NCBI GenBank assembly: GCA_020859985.1
Contig: JAJBVD010000023.1
Coordinates: 1-64,000, forward strand
Origin: Clostridiales bacterium
Lineage (GTDB): Bacteria > Bacillota > Clostridia > Lachnospirales > Lachnospiraceae
Direction: 5' to 3'
DNA length: 64,000 bases
The notes beneath the pieces were generated by a model that was not told the DNA's origin, did no database searches, and saw only the letters and a program-made list of their open reading frames with translations. A program made the translations under genes and the position numbers. Below, piece by piece: positions 8,213 to 16,676 of the stretch (position 1 is its first letter; each line of letters starts with the position of its first letter).

Positions 8213-8524
8213 TTATAATTCAACGCCGGTCATCATTGCGATATAGTCAATGTCAGACCGAACCTGCATAGTCGCCAGTTCCTCAGGAGTCATTTCACGC
8301 AGAGCAAAGCCCCACTGAGAATCTCCGAACTTAATAATGTTGATGAGTTCCATATTGGTAAGTGTTGAGGTGGTTTCGCCATCAGACACCGTCACAGCAT
8401 TGCAGTTCCCATCAAAGATATCTTCTGTAATCTCCTGATCAGTAACATAATAGCTGCCATTGATTGACAAATTTTCAAACATAGTACCGTCAGACAGTTC
8501 GACGGAATAGGTTTTATCATCCAT
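8213..8524 (-). CDS. Conserved tail-region protein of unknown function
   Basis: An acidic 103-residue soluble protein lying between the DGR target gene and XkdX. It has no motif I can name. The middle (TVSDGETTSTLTNM) and C-terminus (MTPEELATMQVRSDIDY) look like a compact alpha/beta domain. Its start codon overlaps one of the 13 late-region CATTTTGA motifs. Its place in the tail block suggests a role in fibre assembly, but this is only context. Confidence 0.6.
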   Translation of the reverse strand: MDDKTYSVELSDGTMFENLSINGSYYVTDQEITEDIFDGNCNAVTVSDGETTSTLTNMELINIIKFGDSQWGFALREMTPEELATMQVRSDIDYIAMMTGVEL

Positions 8525-8582
8525 TTTGAAGTTTTCCTTTCTTTTAAAATCGGGGGCACAAGGCCCCCTGAGACCTCAGTCG

Positions 8583-9410
8583 CTACGCTCCTATCGGGAA
8601 AGCAGGACGGACCGCAAGAGAGGTCGAAGCGTCGTCGCAGGCGCAATTCCCGTTGCCGCTCACACGAGCGAAGTCCGCCGCCGAGACAATATCTCTCAGC
8701 CAGAAGCTCAATCTAATGTTCAGCCTCTTCGGATTAAGCATGAACAGAGCCAACTGCTGCTTGTCAATCGTATACTGATTCGGAACTGATGCTCCACAAG
8801 CCGGAGTAAATGGCTGATACCCATAGCACATACACTGGTTCATGAGTTCAATGCAGGAATCATACCAAGCACCTGCAGAAGCTACCCCACTTGAAACTGC
8901 TGTGGTCAAATACTCTCTGTGAGTCAGCAACGCATCGCCAAACGCAGCTTCGATCGTGGCTTTCGCCGTTTCCATGTTTGTCGTGTACATCTCCGAACCG
9001 ACATAACCACCGTCTGTAGTGTTTGACGAATTCATCTGAGCAGAACCAAGAGAGCTTCTCGGTACCATAACCAGATGGTGTTTTGTGAATGCTGTATCGC
9101 CCTGATTGTACCAATAGTCCATGTCGGCCACGTCATAGTTAACCGAGGAGATTGTCCAGTAGTTGCCAATGAACAGCCCGCTGAATGTACCATCAGAGAT
9201 ATTCGACAGCTGAGTGCTGGTCACAGAACTGCCAAGGTTTTTCTCCTGATAGAGATTCTTTCTGTTCATTACGTCCAGACTGGCCGGAAATAATTCTGCT
9301 GCAGTGGCCAGTGACATTTTATTGGTTTTAGCATTTGTCGCACTGGCAATTAAAAAGACGCCGTCGCTCGGAAATGAGTCGGCAGCGTCATATGCTGTGA
9401 TTTTTGACAT
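8583..9410 (-). CDS. DGR target: variable tail adhesin (C-type-lectin-like C-terminus)
   Basis: Probably the receptor-binding protein whose tip is rewritten by the DGR. I start at the ATG at 9410 (MSKITAYDAAD), behind GGGAG and two bases before the upstream gene's stop. Residues 1-90 look like an attachment domain. The rest resembles the formylglycine-enzyme/C-type-lectin fold found in DGR targets, with WLRDIVSAADF near the end and the terminal pattern AVRPAFPIGA. The variable repeat encodes residues 241-270 of 275. Cysteines around 248-250 lie inside it. It follows two small tail genes and precedes XkdX and avd. Confidence 0.9.
   Translation of the reverse strand: MSKITAYDAADSFPSDGVFLIASATNAKTNKMSLATAAELFPASLDVMNRKNLYQEKNLGSSVTSTQLSNISDGTFSGLFIGNYWTISSVNYDVADMDYWYNQGDTAFTKHHLVMVPRSSLGSAQMNSSNTTDGGYVGSEMYTTNMETAKATIEAAFGDALLTHREYLTTAVSSGVASAGAWYDSCIELMNQCMCYGYQPFTPACGASVPNQYTIDKQQLALFMLNPKRLNIRLSFWLRDIVSAADFARVSGNGNCACDDASTSLAVRPAFPIGA
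8601..8689 (-). repeat. DGR variable repeat (VR)
   Basis: This is the rewritten copy at the 3' end of the target gene, 89 bases matching the template at 7468-7556. Compared with the template, AAC/AAT codons have become GAC, CGT, AGC, GGC, GCC, ACC and CTT, while non-adenine positions are unchanged except one (template T, here G, at 8676). Only five codons and the stop follow the repeat. Confidence 0.95.
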
Positions 9411-9412
9411 TA

Positions 9413-9823
9413 TTATTCTCCCTTCTTCCTCGTCATCCAGTCGAGCTTCATCTCCTGAACAGCCGTAGGAATATCGTAACGTTCTACCTCTTCGCACCGA
9501 TCGAACTCGGACTCATCGAAAGTAACGATGTTGAGATCAAACTCAGTCTCGTCAATATCATGCTGCTCGGTCAGATAAGCTTCCTTATCCTCATCTGAAG
9601 CAAAGCAATACTGTTTGTTCTCGATGACAGGATTACCTTTTTCATCCTTGAGGACATAACGATCAACAACATCCAGCCGCTGCTTATTCATGGTCTCGAT
9701 TTCCTTCTCAAACAGGGCCAGGTTCCGATGAATAGCAACTGTGATTTTCCGGGGAAGAACAAGATTACCAACTTCCATAAGATACTGGTGGTTTCTAACC
9801 AACTCTGAAAATGTCATTTTCAT
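9413..9823 (-). CDS. Tail-region protein, DUF1617-like
   Basis: A 136-residue soluble protein with an N-terminal helical part (MTFSELVRNHQYLMEV) and an acidic C-terminal half. The overall pattern recalls the DUF1617 family found next to tail-fibre genes in lactococcal-type phages, but I recognise it only loosely. It overlaps the upstream gene by four bases and its stop abuts the DGR target start. Confidence 0.5.
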   Translation of the reverse strand: MKMTFSELVRNHQYLMEVGNLVLPRKITVAIHRNLALFEKEIETMNKQRLDVVDRYVLKDEKGNPVIENKQYCFASDEDKEAYLTEQHDIDETEFDLNIVTFDESEFDRCEEVERYDIPTAVQEMKLDWMTRKKGE

Positions 9824-10074
9824 TCTGCTTCTTCCTCCTCCTTAGCTGCCAGAAGTTCGTTCTTGAGAGCAATGGCTGCGTCCTCGAACTCATTACGCTC
9901 GGCTCGGCAAGTCTCCAGATTTGCTTCAGAAAGAGACTTGTTGACCTTGATACCGAGATTGATACTCATCTCTTCCGGATTATCGCTGTTGATGGTGGCT
10001 GCGTGCCTCTCAGCAATTACACCGTCAATCTTGGTGGTTCCTGTGAGTGTGATAGATTTTGTTACTGTGAGCAT
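9820..10074 (-). CDS. Small tail-region protein of unknown function
   Basis: An 84-residue protein with a beta-rich N-terminus (MLTVTKSITLTGTTKIDGV) and an acidic helical C-terminus ending in a run of Glu/Ala. Its ATG overlaps nothing upstream, and it lies just after the tail-fibre terminator. Its TGA is shared with the next start (ATGA). Confidence 0.55.
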   Translation of the reverse strand: MLTVTKSITLTGTTKIDGVIAERHAATINSDNPEEMSINLGIKVNKSLSEANLETCRAERNEFEDAAIALKNELLAAKEEEEAE

Positions 10075-10098
10075 GTTGCTCCTCCTTTCTTTTGGTTG

Positions 10099-10133
10099 AA
10101 AATATAAAAGGCACCAGCGTTATGCCGATGCCT
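10099..10133 (-). terminator. Terminator at the end of the tail-fibre gene
   Basis: GGCATCGGC and GCTGGTGCC pair over 9 bp (two G-T pairs) with a 5-base loop, followed by TTTTATATTTT on the minus strand. The fibre stop codon lies in the loop. It should separate strong structural expression from the DGR and lysis genes downstream. Confidence 0.75.
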
Positions 10134-13100
10134 GTAATACCGCTAACTGAGCTTGCAACTCTGCGATTTGGGATTTAAGTGTTTCGATTTCTGAGTGGTT
10201 GTGTTTAACCATCTCAAATGTTAAAGGAACAACGATATTGCTGTTCCACATCTCTGCCGAACCATCTTCGAGATGGTCTACTGCGATAGGAAGCACTTCA
10301 TTCCAACGTTCTGCTATAAATCCCGGGATATTCTGCAAATAGCGCTCATCGTCTTCCTTTAAGTAGTCGTCCTTATACTGGAACCAATACGTAGGAATAT
10401 CGTACAGAGGCAATATATCTTCCTCTGATAGTTCGGAAACAATATTTTTATATCGTTCAGAAGAAGAACTGTACCTCCACAAGCCACCTGCCGAGCCTAC
10501 ATGCACGTTGGCCGAGCTCGTTATAGTATTGTTATACGCAGCTTGGATCGAAACAAAGTCGCCTCCAATATAGAACGTTTGACCATAAGTCCCATCTCCA
10601 TCCATATAAATATCTGCATACAAGTCAGAATCGCTACGATCATAAAAACGTATTTTTGTATCGCCACTATTGCCTTTTAAGCATATAGCACCAGATACGT
10701 TATTATCTCCAATATAGCAATCGTCTCCCATTAAATTCATGATACCATTACCAAAGGTTACTCGTCCGGTAAATGAAGCCGTTCCACTAACACTTAAAGC
10801 CGAAACGGAAACTCCAGAAGTCTTAATTGAAATAGGAAAATAATTCGTACTGTTATAAGTACAATAAACTCTAAGATCACCGTTATACGCATCTATCTGA
10901 TATGATTTGCCATATGATGAAGGTGATGTGATACTAATATTTCCGCCTTCTGAGTCCGTCCACATGCTAACACTATCACCATAGAAACCAACACCAGTCC
11001 CTGATGCGTAAAAGCTTCCGCCAGAAAACGTACTGGCACCAACCTCAGAACCTAAGATATTAACACCACCATTTACAGTGCGAAATGCATACGCTTCTAT
11101 ATATGTATCCGCATATATACCGTAACCACTTTGTATAACAAAAGCCGGTACACTGTTGGTAGTTGTTCCTATCGACAACGTAACACCGCTTAAGGCAAAT
11201 GAAGATGCATAAACACTGCCAGTAAATGATCCGCCTGTGGCGTTTATAGTGCCTGTGATGTTCGCACTTGTGGCTGTTAATGATCCATCGTGTCCCACTC
11301 TAAAAGGTGCCGAACCTGCATTATCAAATGTTGTTCCAGCCCAGAACGCTGTCCTTCCACCATATTTACCAATCCCGGCCTGATACGTTTCACTTGTTTT
11401 ATCATATATGTCAGTAGGTGTTATATACCATCCACCAACATATCCGTATGTGGCTTCGATGTAAGTGCCGTATAAGTTCAAACCAGTAATAGAGCCTGTA
11501 GCAGTAATTGTCTGTGCAAACAAATTTGTTACATCAATTTCATTTGCGGTAATCGTACCAGCAGCTATCTGAGTAGCTGTAATGGTTCTGGTAATGATGT
11601 TTCCGCCATTGATGAGCGTTGAACCTGCAGCCTTGAACGAACTTGCCATCTGGGTAGAACTTGACACTTCTTCGACCATGATAGCATCGAAGTATGCAGT
11701 AACGGTTGCTGACGAATCCGTAGAACCGCTCTCATCCAGGATCGTACTTCCGCTTGTGTCCGTGATATAGTCTCCGTCAGTATCAGTAATACCTCCAGAA
11801 GCTGTACCTTGAACACCCACACGAATAGATATATACGGGTAAGTGCTGGTTGCAAGATAAGTTCCTTCGATTCTTGTCCAACCGGTTCCAGCAGTTGCAG
11901 TAAACTCGGTGTGCTCAGAATTTGTAGTGTTTATATCAGTGTGACCAACTACAAATATTCGGACAGTGGCTTCCGAGGAACATTTCACGTATACGGATAT
12001 CCGATAATACTGGCCTGCGGTCACAGGAATGCAGCCATAGTTGTTCGCTTCATTGCCAAGATACACATATGCATCGCCAGTGCCCACCATTTTTAGGCAT
12101 TTTGACCCAAACCAAGCTGTGTCCGTCGTTACCGTAGCTGAGCTGACATTCGTAGCCGCATAATACAGTGTGGAATCAGTTATCTGCTCGAAAGTGTCGT
12201 AGTTCGAATACAGATTTCCACCAGTACCGATTGACAACTTGTCCGCAGTGATTGACTCAGCTACCAGTTTATCGCCAGTAATGGTCAAAGCCGCAATATT
12301 CTCACCCGTAATAGTCTCTGCTGCTAAGCTCGAACCTACAATGGAACCTGCTCGGATATTATCAGACGTAATCGTATATGCCGCAATCTGAGTAGCTGTG
12401 ATCGTTCCGGCAACGAGCTTTCCGCCGGTGATGGTCTCGGCCGCTATCAGATCGCCGGTAATTGTTTCCGAAGCAATCTCGTCTGCGGTAATCGTTCCAG
12501 CCGCAATATTTGTTGCAGTAATCGTGTTCGCTGCTATCAAACTGCCAGTAATGGTTCCCGACTTGATATTGCTCGCTGTAATCGTCCCAGAGGCAATCTC
12601 TTCGCTGGTTATAGTACCGGATGCAATATTGCTCGCTGTAATCGTGTTCGCTGCTATCAAACTGCTTGTTATGGCATTTGCCGCAATTAAATCGCCAGTT
12701 ATAGTTTCCGAAGCAATCTCATCAGCAGTGATTGTTCCCGCTACGATATGGCTTGCTGTTATAGAATTGGCGGCAATCAAACTGCCAGTTATTGCTTCTG
12801 CTGCGATTTTTTCAGTAGTAATAGCCTCAGCAGCTATCTCATTACTGGTAATCGTACCCGCAACAAGGTTTGAAGCAGTAATCGTGTTCGCAGCTATCAG
12901 ATTACCAGTTATAGTGTTGGCGGCAATATTATCGGCAGTTATCGTATTGGCAGCTATTTTATCGCCAGTAATGGTATTTGCCGCTATGGTGTCCGCAGTT
13001 ACCGCTCCAGCCGCAATCTTGCCAGCAACAATGGCACCTGCGACAATCTTATCCGCAGTAATCGCGTTATCACTGATGGCGTTTGTTCCATACTGGCCTT

Positions 13101-15606
13101 GAACCCACTGACTACCGTCCCAGTAGTACATGGCGTTACCATCATCAGTGTCGTACCATATGTCGTTGACCGTGTACGCATCATCCTCCATCCCATAAAT
13201 CGGTTCTTCAGACTCATCGAGAATAACATTTCCGGACTCGTCAAGAATTCGATCGTTGGACGGTTCATCATCCTGATAATAGGCAGTTGTTTTACCTACA
13301 GCAACCGTATACGCTCCAGTTGCTTCATCCCACGCTAAGCCAGCTGTTTCTAACGCTTCAGCTATGTTCAATGATATGTCGGTTTCCAATGCTCCATAAC
13401 CAAGAGAAGCTGCTACCCACTCGCTGCCATTCCAATAGTACATAAGGAAGCCATTGGCAGTGTCGTACCAAATGTCATTAATCTCACAATCGGAACCATC
13501 TGGTGCTGAATCCGAATAATAAACAGTATTCTTACCAGCTGCTAAAGTGTAAGCGTTTGTAGCTTCATCGTAAGCAGCTCCGGCAGTTGTTAAAGCAGTA
13601 TTAATCTGCGAAGTAACATCTGTTCCAAGAGCCCCGGTTCCTAATGCCGCTTCTACCCATTGGCTTCCGTCCCAATAGTACATTAGGAAACCATTCGAGG
13701 TGTCATACCAGACGTCATTAACTTGATATGTTCCGGTATCCGCAATCGGGTTACCATCTTCGTCGAGTATGGTGTTTCCGCTTGTATCGAGTAAGTATCC
13801 CTCTGATGGTTCTGTAGCCGAATAGAATACCGAACTCTTACCTGTTGCTAACACGTATGCGTCACTTGCTGTATCATACGCTAATCCGGCATCTTCCAGA
13901 GCGTTTTCTATCAGTGAAGTAACATCAACTGACAGAGCATTATACCCAAGAGATGCTTCAACCCACTCAGTACCGTCCCAATAGTACATCAGCATGTCAT
14001 TGCTGAGGTCATACCAAATGTCGTTTACACTGTACTCGCCACCTGTAGGCTCTTCACTTGCATAGTAAATGGTATTCTTACCAGCTGCTAAAGTGTAAGC
14101 GTTTGAGGCTTCATCGTAAGCAGCTCCAGCAGTCGTTAAAGCTTCTTTAATATTGGAACTTACCGTTTCTTCCAGAGCTCCATAACCTAAAGCAGCCTGA
14201 ACCCACTCAGTGCCATTCCAGTAATACATAAGGAAACCATTGGCAGTGTCATACCAGACATCATTGACCTGAAGGCTGCCAATATCGACAATTGGGTCTC
14301 CGTCCTCATCCAGAACCTTATCTCCGGATTCATCAAGAACATATCCATTCCCCGGAGCCGTATCTGAATAGTAAATTGTGTTCTTTCCTGAGGCTATCGT
14401 GTAAGCATCCGTAGCGGCATCATAGGCAGCACCAGCAGTTGTCACAACATCGCTGATAGTCGTCCGCACATCACTTGATAAAGCATCCATTCCAAACGTT
14501 GCAGCAACCCATTTTGACCCATCCCAGTAGTACATGGCATAGTCATTGGCAGTATCAAACCACAAATCGTTTACTGAGTAGTTTCCGCCACTCGGTTCTG
14601 TGCTTTGATAATAGGCTGTATTCTTACCAGACGCCAAGGTGTACGCATCAGTTGCCTCATCATACGCAAGACCGGCTTCAGTCAAGGCCGCGTTAATCTC
14701 GTCAGTTACATCCGAGGCCAAATTTTCCAGTGTAATGGTTCCTGAAGAAATCTGAGTACCGTTAATCGTTCCGACAGTCAGATTTGCGCAGTTCAGATTC
14801 ACCACATCAATGGTGCCGGCGTCGATAGTTCCGGATGTCAGACATGATGCACTTATAGTTACACCATTCAATTCGCCCGTGATATATGCATCAGCGATTG
14901 TTGCGTTCGTCAGCAAACCAACAGTAACAAACAGATTCTTTACCGATTCTGTCTCAACATTTAAAAGCTCGATATCCGCGTATTTGGCGTCCATATCCTC
15001 AGTCTTGAGATAATAGTTGTCCAAATACGTAATCGAGGCATAATTCGCGGTTAACGTACCAGTTGTCACGTAGGTAGCCGCAATATCTTCGGCAGTAATA
15101 TACTTCGACGTCAAATACTCCGTTGAAACGTAATTCGCAGACAGGTATTCTGTGGTAATCGTGGTTGCTGCAAGGTCATTAACCGTTGCCTGTAAAGCCG
15201 TAAGCGAATTGATATCCGCATATGTAGCCGTCAGATACTCAGTTATCGTAGAATAAGTTTCCAGATAGGTAATATCCGCGAAGTATGCATCTAATTTCTG
15301 GAATTCGCCGTAATAGGCCTGTACAATCTCCTCGGTTTCAGTTGCTGTATATCCAGATGACGGCGTAGAGAGATTACTGGTAACTGTAGCCGTGTGATTC
15401 TCGATGGTGACAATAACTCTGTCTCCGGCTCTGCAATCGGATGCTTCCACAATTGCCGTCAGTGTAGTCGCCCCATCCAGCATGACATACCGTTTACCGT
15501 CGCTCTCGTACACCGTTCCATATGCAGTACCAACCGAACTGGTATTGCTATCCGTGTCGTTTGTTGTAGCGGCAAAGCTTTTCAAAAGAGAGCTTGACAA
15601 CTCCAT
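10120..15606 (-). CDS. Giant tail-fibre/tail-tip protein with S74 chaperone end
   Basis: An 1828-residue trimeric fibre protein. The first 280 residues are repeats of short beta/coil segments. Then come six copies of a module of about 65-90 residues containing NDxWYDT...MYYW(D/N)G(S/T)xWV. After these follow about 26 decapeptide-like units of the type ITADKIAANT, which probably form a beta-helical shaft. A carbohydrate-binding-like section precedes a stalk. The C-terminal 110 residues are an intramolecular chaperone (peptidase S74): SSERYKNIV holds the Ser/Lys pair, and a coiled coil ends the chain. Self-cleavage would release the chaperone after trimer folding. The ATG at 15606 follows GGAGGTGAT. 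Confidence 0.85.
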   Translation of the reverse strand: MELSSSLLKSFAATTNDTDSNTSSVGTAYGTVYESDGKRYVMLDGATTLTAIVEASDCRAGDRVIVTIENHTATVTSNLSTPSSGYTATETEEIVQAYYGEFQKLDAYFADITYLETYSTITEYLTATYADINSLTALQATVNDLAATTITTEYLSANYVSTEYLTSKYITAEDIAATYVTTGTLTANYASITYLDNYYLKTEDMDAKYADIELLNVETESVKNLFVTVGLLTNATIADAYITGELNGVTISASCLTSGTIDAGTIDVVNLNCANLTVGTINGTQISSGTITLENLASDVTDEINAALTEAGLAYDEATDAYTLASGKNTAYYQSTEPSGGNYSVNDLWFDTANDYAMYYWDGSKWVAATFGMDALSSDVRTTISDVVTTAGAAYDAATDAYTIASGKNTIYYSDTAPGNGYVLDESGDKVLDEDGDPIVDIGSLQVNDVWYDTANGFLMYYWNGTEWVQAALGYGALEETVSSNIKEALTTAGAAYDEASNAYTLAAGKNTIYYASEEPTGGEYSVNDIWYDLSNDMLMYYWDGTEWVEASLGYNALSVDVTSLIENALEDAGLAYDTASDAYVLATGKSSVFYSATEPSEGYLLDTSGNTILDEDGNPIADTGTYQVNDVWYDTSNGFLMYYWDGSQWVEAALGTGALGTDVTSQINTALTTAGAAYDEATNAYTLAAGKNTVYYSDSAPDGSDCEINDIWYDTANGFLMYYWNGSEWVAASLGYGALETDISLNIAEALETAGLAWDEATGAYTVAVGKTTAYYQDDEPSNDRILDESGNVILDESEEPIYGMEDDAYTVNDIWYDTDDGNAMYYWDGSQWVQGQYGTNAISDNAITADKIVAGAIVAGKIAAGAVTADTIAANTITGDKIAANTITADNIAANTITGNLIAANTITASNLVAGTITSNEIAAEAITTEKIAAEAITGSLIAANSITASHIVAGTITADEIASETITGDLIAANAITSSLIAANTITASNIASGTITSEEIASGTITASNIKSGTITGSLIAANTITATNIAAGTITADEIASETITGDLIAAETITGGKLVAGTITATQIAAYTITSDNIRAGSIVGSSLAAETITGENIAALTITGDKLVAESITADKLSIGTGGNLYSNYDTFEQITDSTLYYAATNVSSATVTTDTAWFGSKCLKMVGTGDAYVYLGNEANNYGCIPVTAGQYYRISVYVKCSSEATVRIFVVGHTDINTTNSEHTEFTATAGTGWTRIEGTYLATSTYPYISIRVGVQGTASGGITDTDGDYITDTSGSTILDESGSTDSSATVTAYFDAIMVEEVSSSTQMASSFKAAGSTLINGGNIITRTITATQIAAGTITANEIDVTNLFAQTITATGSITGLNLYGTYIEATYGYVGGWYITPTDIYDKTSETYQAGIGKYGGRTAFWAGTTFDNAGSAPFRVGHDGSLTATSANITGTINATGGSFTGSVYASSFALSGVTLSIGTTTNSVPAFVIQSGYGIYADTYIEAYAFRTVNGGVNILGSEVGASTFSGGSFYASGTGVGFYGDSVSMWTDSEGGNISITSPSSYGKSYQIDAYNGDLRVYCTYNSTNYFPISIKTSGVSVSALSVSGTASFTGRVTFGNGIMNLMGDDCYIGDNNVSGAICLKGNSGDTKIRFYDRSDSDLYADIYMDGDGTYGQTFYIGGDFVSIQAAYNNTITSSANVHVGSAGGLWRYSSSSERYKNIVSELSEEDILPLYDIPTYWFQYKDDYLKEDDERYLQNIPGFIAERWNEVLPIAVDHLEDGSAEMWNSNIVVPLTFEMVKHNHSEIETLKSQIAELQAQLAVLQASA
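12243..13075 (-). repeat. Coding tandem repeat (about 30 bp) inside the fibre gene
   Basis: About 26 imperfect units of 30 bp encode decapeptides of the form (I/V)(T/V)(A/G)xxI(A/V)A(N/G/E)(T/A). Identity at DNA level is high enough for recombination or slippage to change shaft length. It is a coding repeat and not a CRISPR array. Confidence 0.8.
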
Positions 15607-15612
15607 GTAGCA

Positions 15613-16674
15613 TCACCTCCACAATTTTGTCGTATAAACAGCAGTCTCCTCTACCGGGCATCCGGTTTCACAAGAAATAGATTGAGCCGTAACTTTTGCC
15701 TTAACATGGCTAAGTCCGGCTCTCTCATAATTAAGCTCAACACAGTCACCAACTCTTACTCCGCAGTAACCGTGTTTATATGTTATTGTGTGCTCCAGAC
15801 AGGACAAGTCACGAAGTAAGCTCGTAGCGTAGTCATCCAAAACTCCCTGCGTTGGTGTCCCAGAAAGGCTTGGACTACTGTCTCTGTAAACGATCTCCCG
15901 ACCGCGAGTCACTGTCGATATCGGACTGCCAGGATCATCATTTACTACTCTCGAATACAAGTACCCGGTATCCGTTGAATACACAACCTCAACCACATTT
16001 GGAATTCCATACAAATCTCTCTCATCTTCCACATCCGGATACAGAATCGAGCTGTTATCGTCGTTGTACTTCCAGACAGGTTGCAGGGATGCGATGTCTT
16101 GATCCGGAGCAAATAAAACTCGTCCAAGCTCGTCCAGATCGTATGTATAATCTGCATTGGCAATCAAGTCGATTAAGAACGTCAGCCATGTATCCGATAC
16201 ATTTGCCACAAAATCAGAAGAAAGCACCTCGGTATCCGTTGCAGGTACCACAGGTGCTCTTAAATGTTCGCGGGTAAGTGAAACCGCTGTATCCATGATT
16301 TCGGTGTTCTTAAAGATTGTGTATCCGATCGGCGGCAAGTTCTCTTTCAGCTCCATCAATGGCGTGTACGCGTCAACCGATACTGTCTGACTCTTACCAT
16401 CAAAGCTTATACCCGGAGTCTGTATCAAGAATGTGCCGAGTGGAACCTGATATTTCAAGCCATTTTGAATCACTATGAGGTATACCCGAAGATAACATTC
16501 GTCCATGGTATCCTTAGCATCAATACTCGCACTTCCAAGGGTCTGCTGAGAGGAATCCCGGTCTATCTTGCAGCTCTTAATAGTCGTTACTGCATCCACA
16601 TCTTTCCATGTATTCGGGTCAACTGTGTAAAACTCAAAAGTTTGCTGCATTGAGGCAGTCCAGTCTATAGCCAT
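15613..16674 (-). CDS. Tail hub/baseplate-like protein
   Basis: A 353-residue protein between the Fn3-rich tail protein and the fibre. It begins WTASMQQTFEFYTVDP and has the beta-barrel pattern of late-control/hub-like tail proteins (YQVPLGTFLIQTP; VRVGDCVELNYERAG near the C-terminus). A tail-tip hub that links tube to fibre fits the gene order. I cannot assign a family with confidence. Confidence 0.6.
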   Translation of the reverse strand: MAIDWTASMQQTFEFYTVDPNTWKDVDAVTTIKSCKIDRDSSQQTLGSASIDAKDTMDECYLRVYLIVIQNGLKYQVPLGTFLIQTPGISFDGKSQTVSVDAYTPLMELKENLPPIGYTIFKNTEIMDTAVSLTREHLRAPVVPATDTEVLSSDFVANVSDTWLTFLIDLIANADYTYDLDELGRVLFAPDQDIASLQPVWKYNDDNSSILYPDVEDERDLYGIPNVVEVVYSTDTGYLYSRVVNDDPGSPISTVTRGREIVYRDSSPSLSGTPTQGVLDDYATSLLRDLSCLEHTITYKHGYCGVRVGDCVELNYERAGLSHVKAKVTAQSISCETGCPVEETAVYTTKLWR

Positions 16675-16676
16675 AC

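Noticed and set aside
12243-13075. Regularly spaced repeats resembling a CRISPR array
   Set aside because: The units are contiguous 30-mers that code for decapeptides in frame; there are no unique spacers and no cas genes.
12398-13102. Plus-strand 234-residue open frame rich in Val/Ile/Ala
   Set aside because: It is the reverse shadow of the 30-bp tandem repeats in the fibre gene and has no ribosome-binding site.
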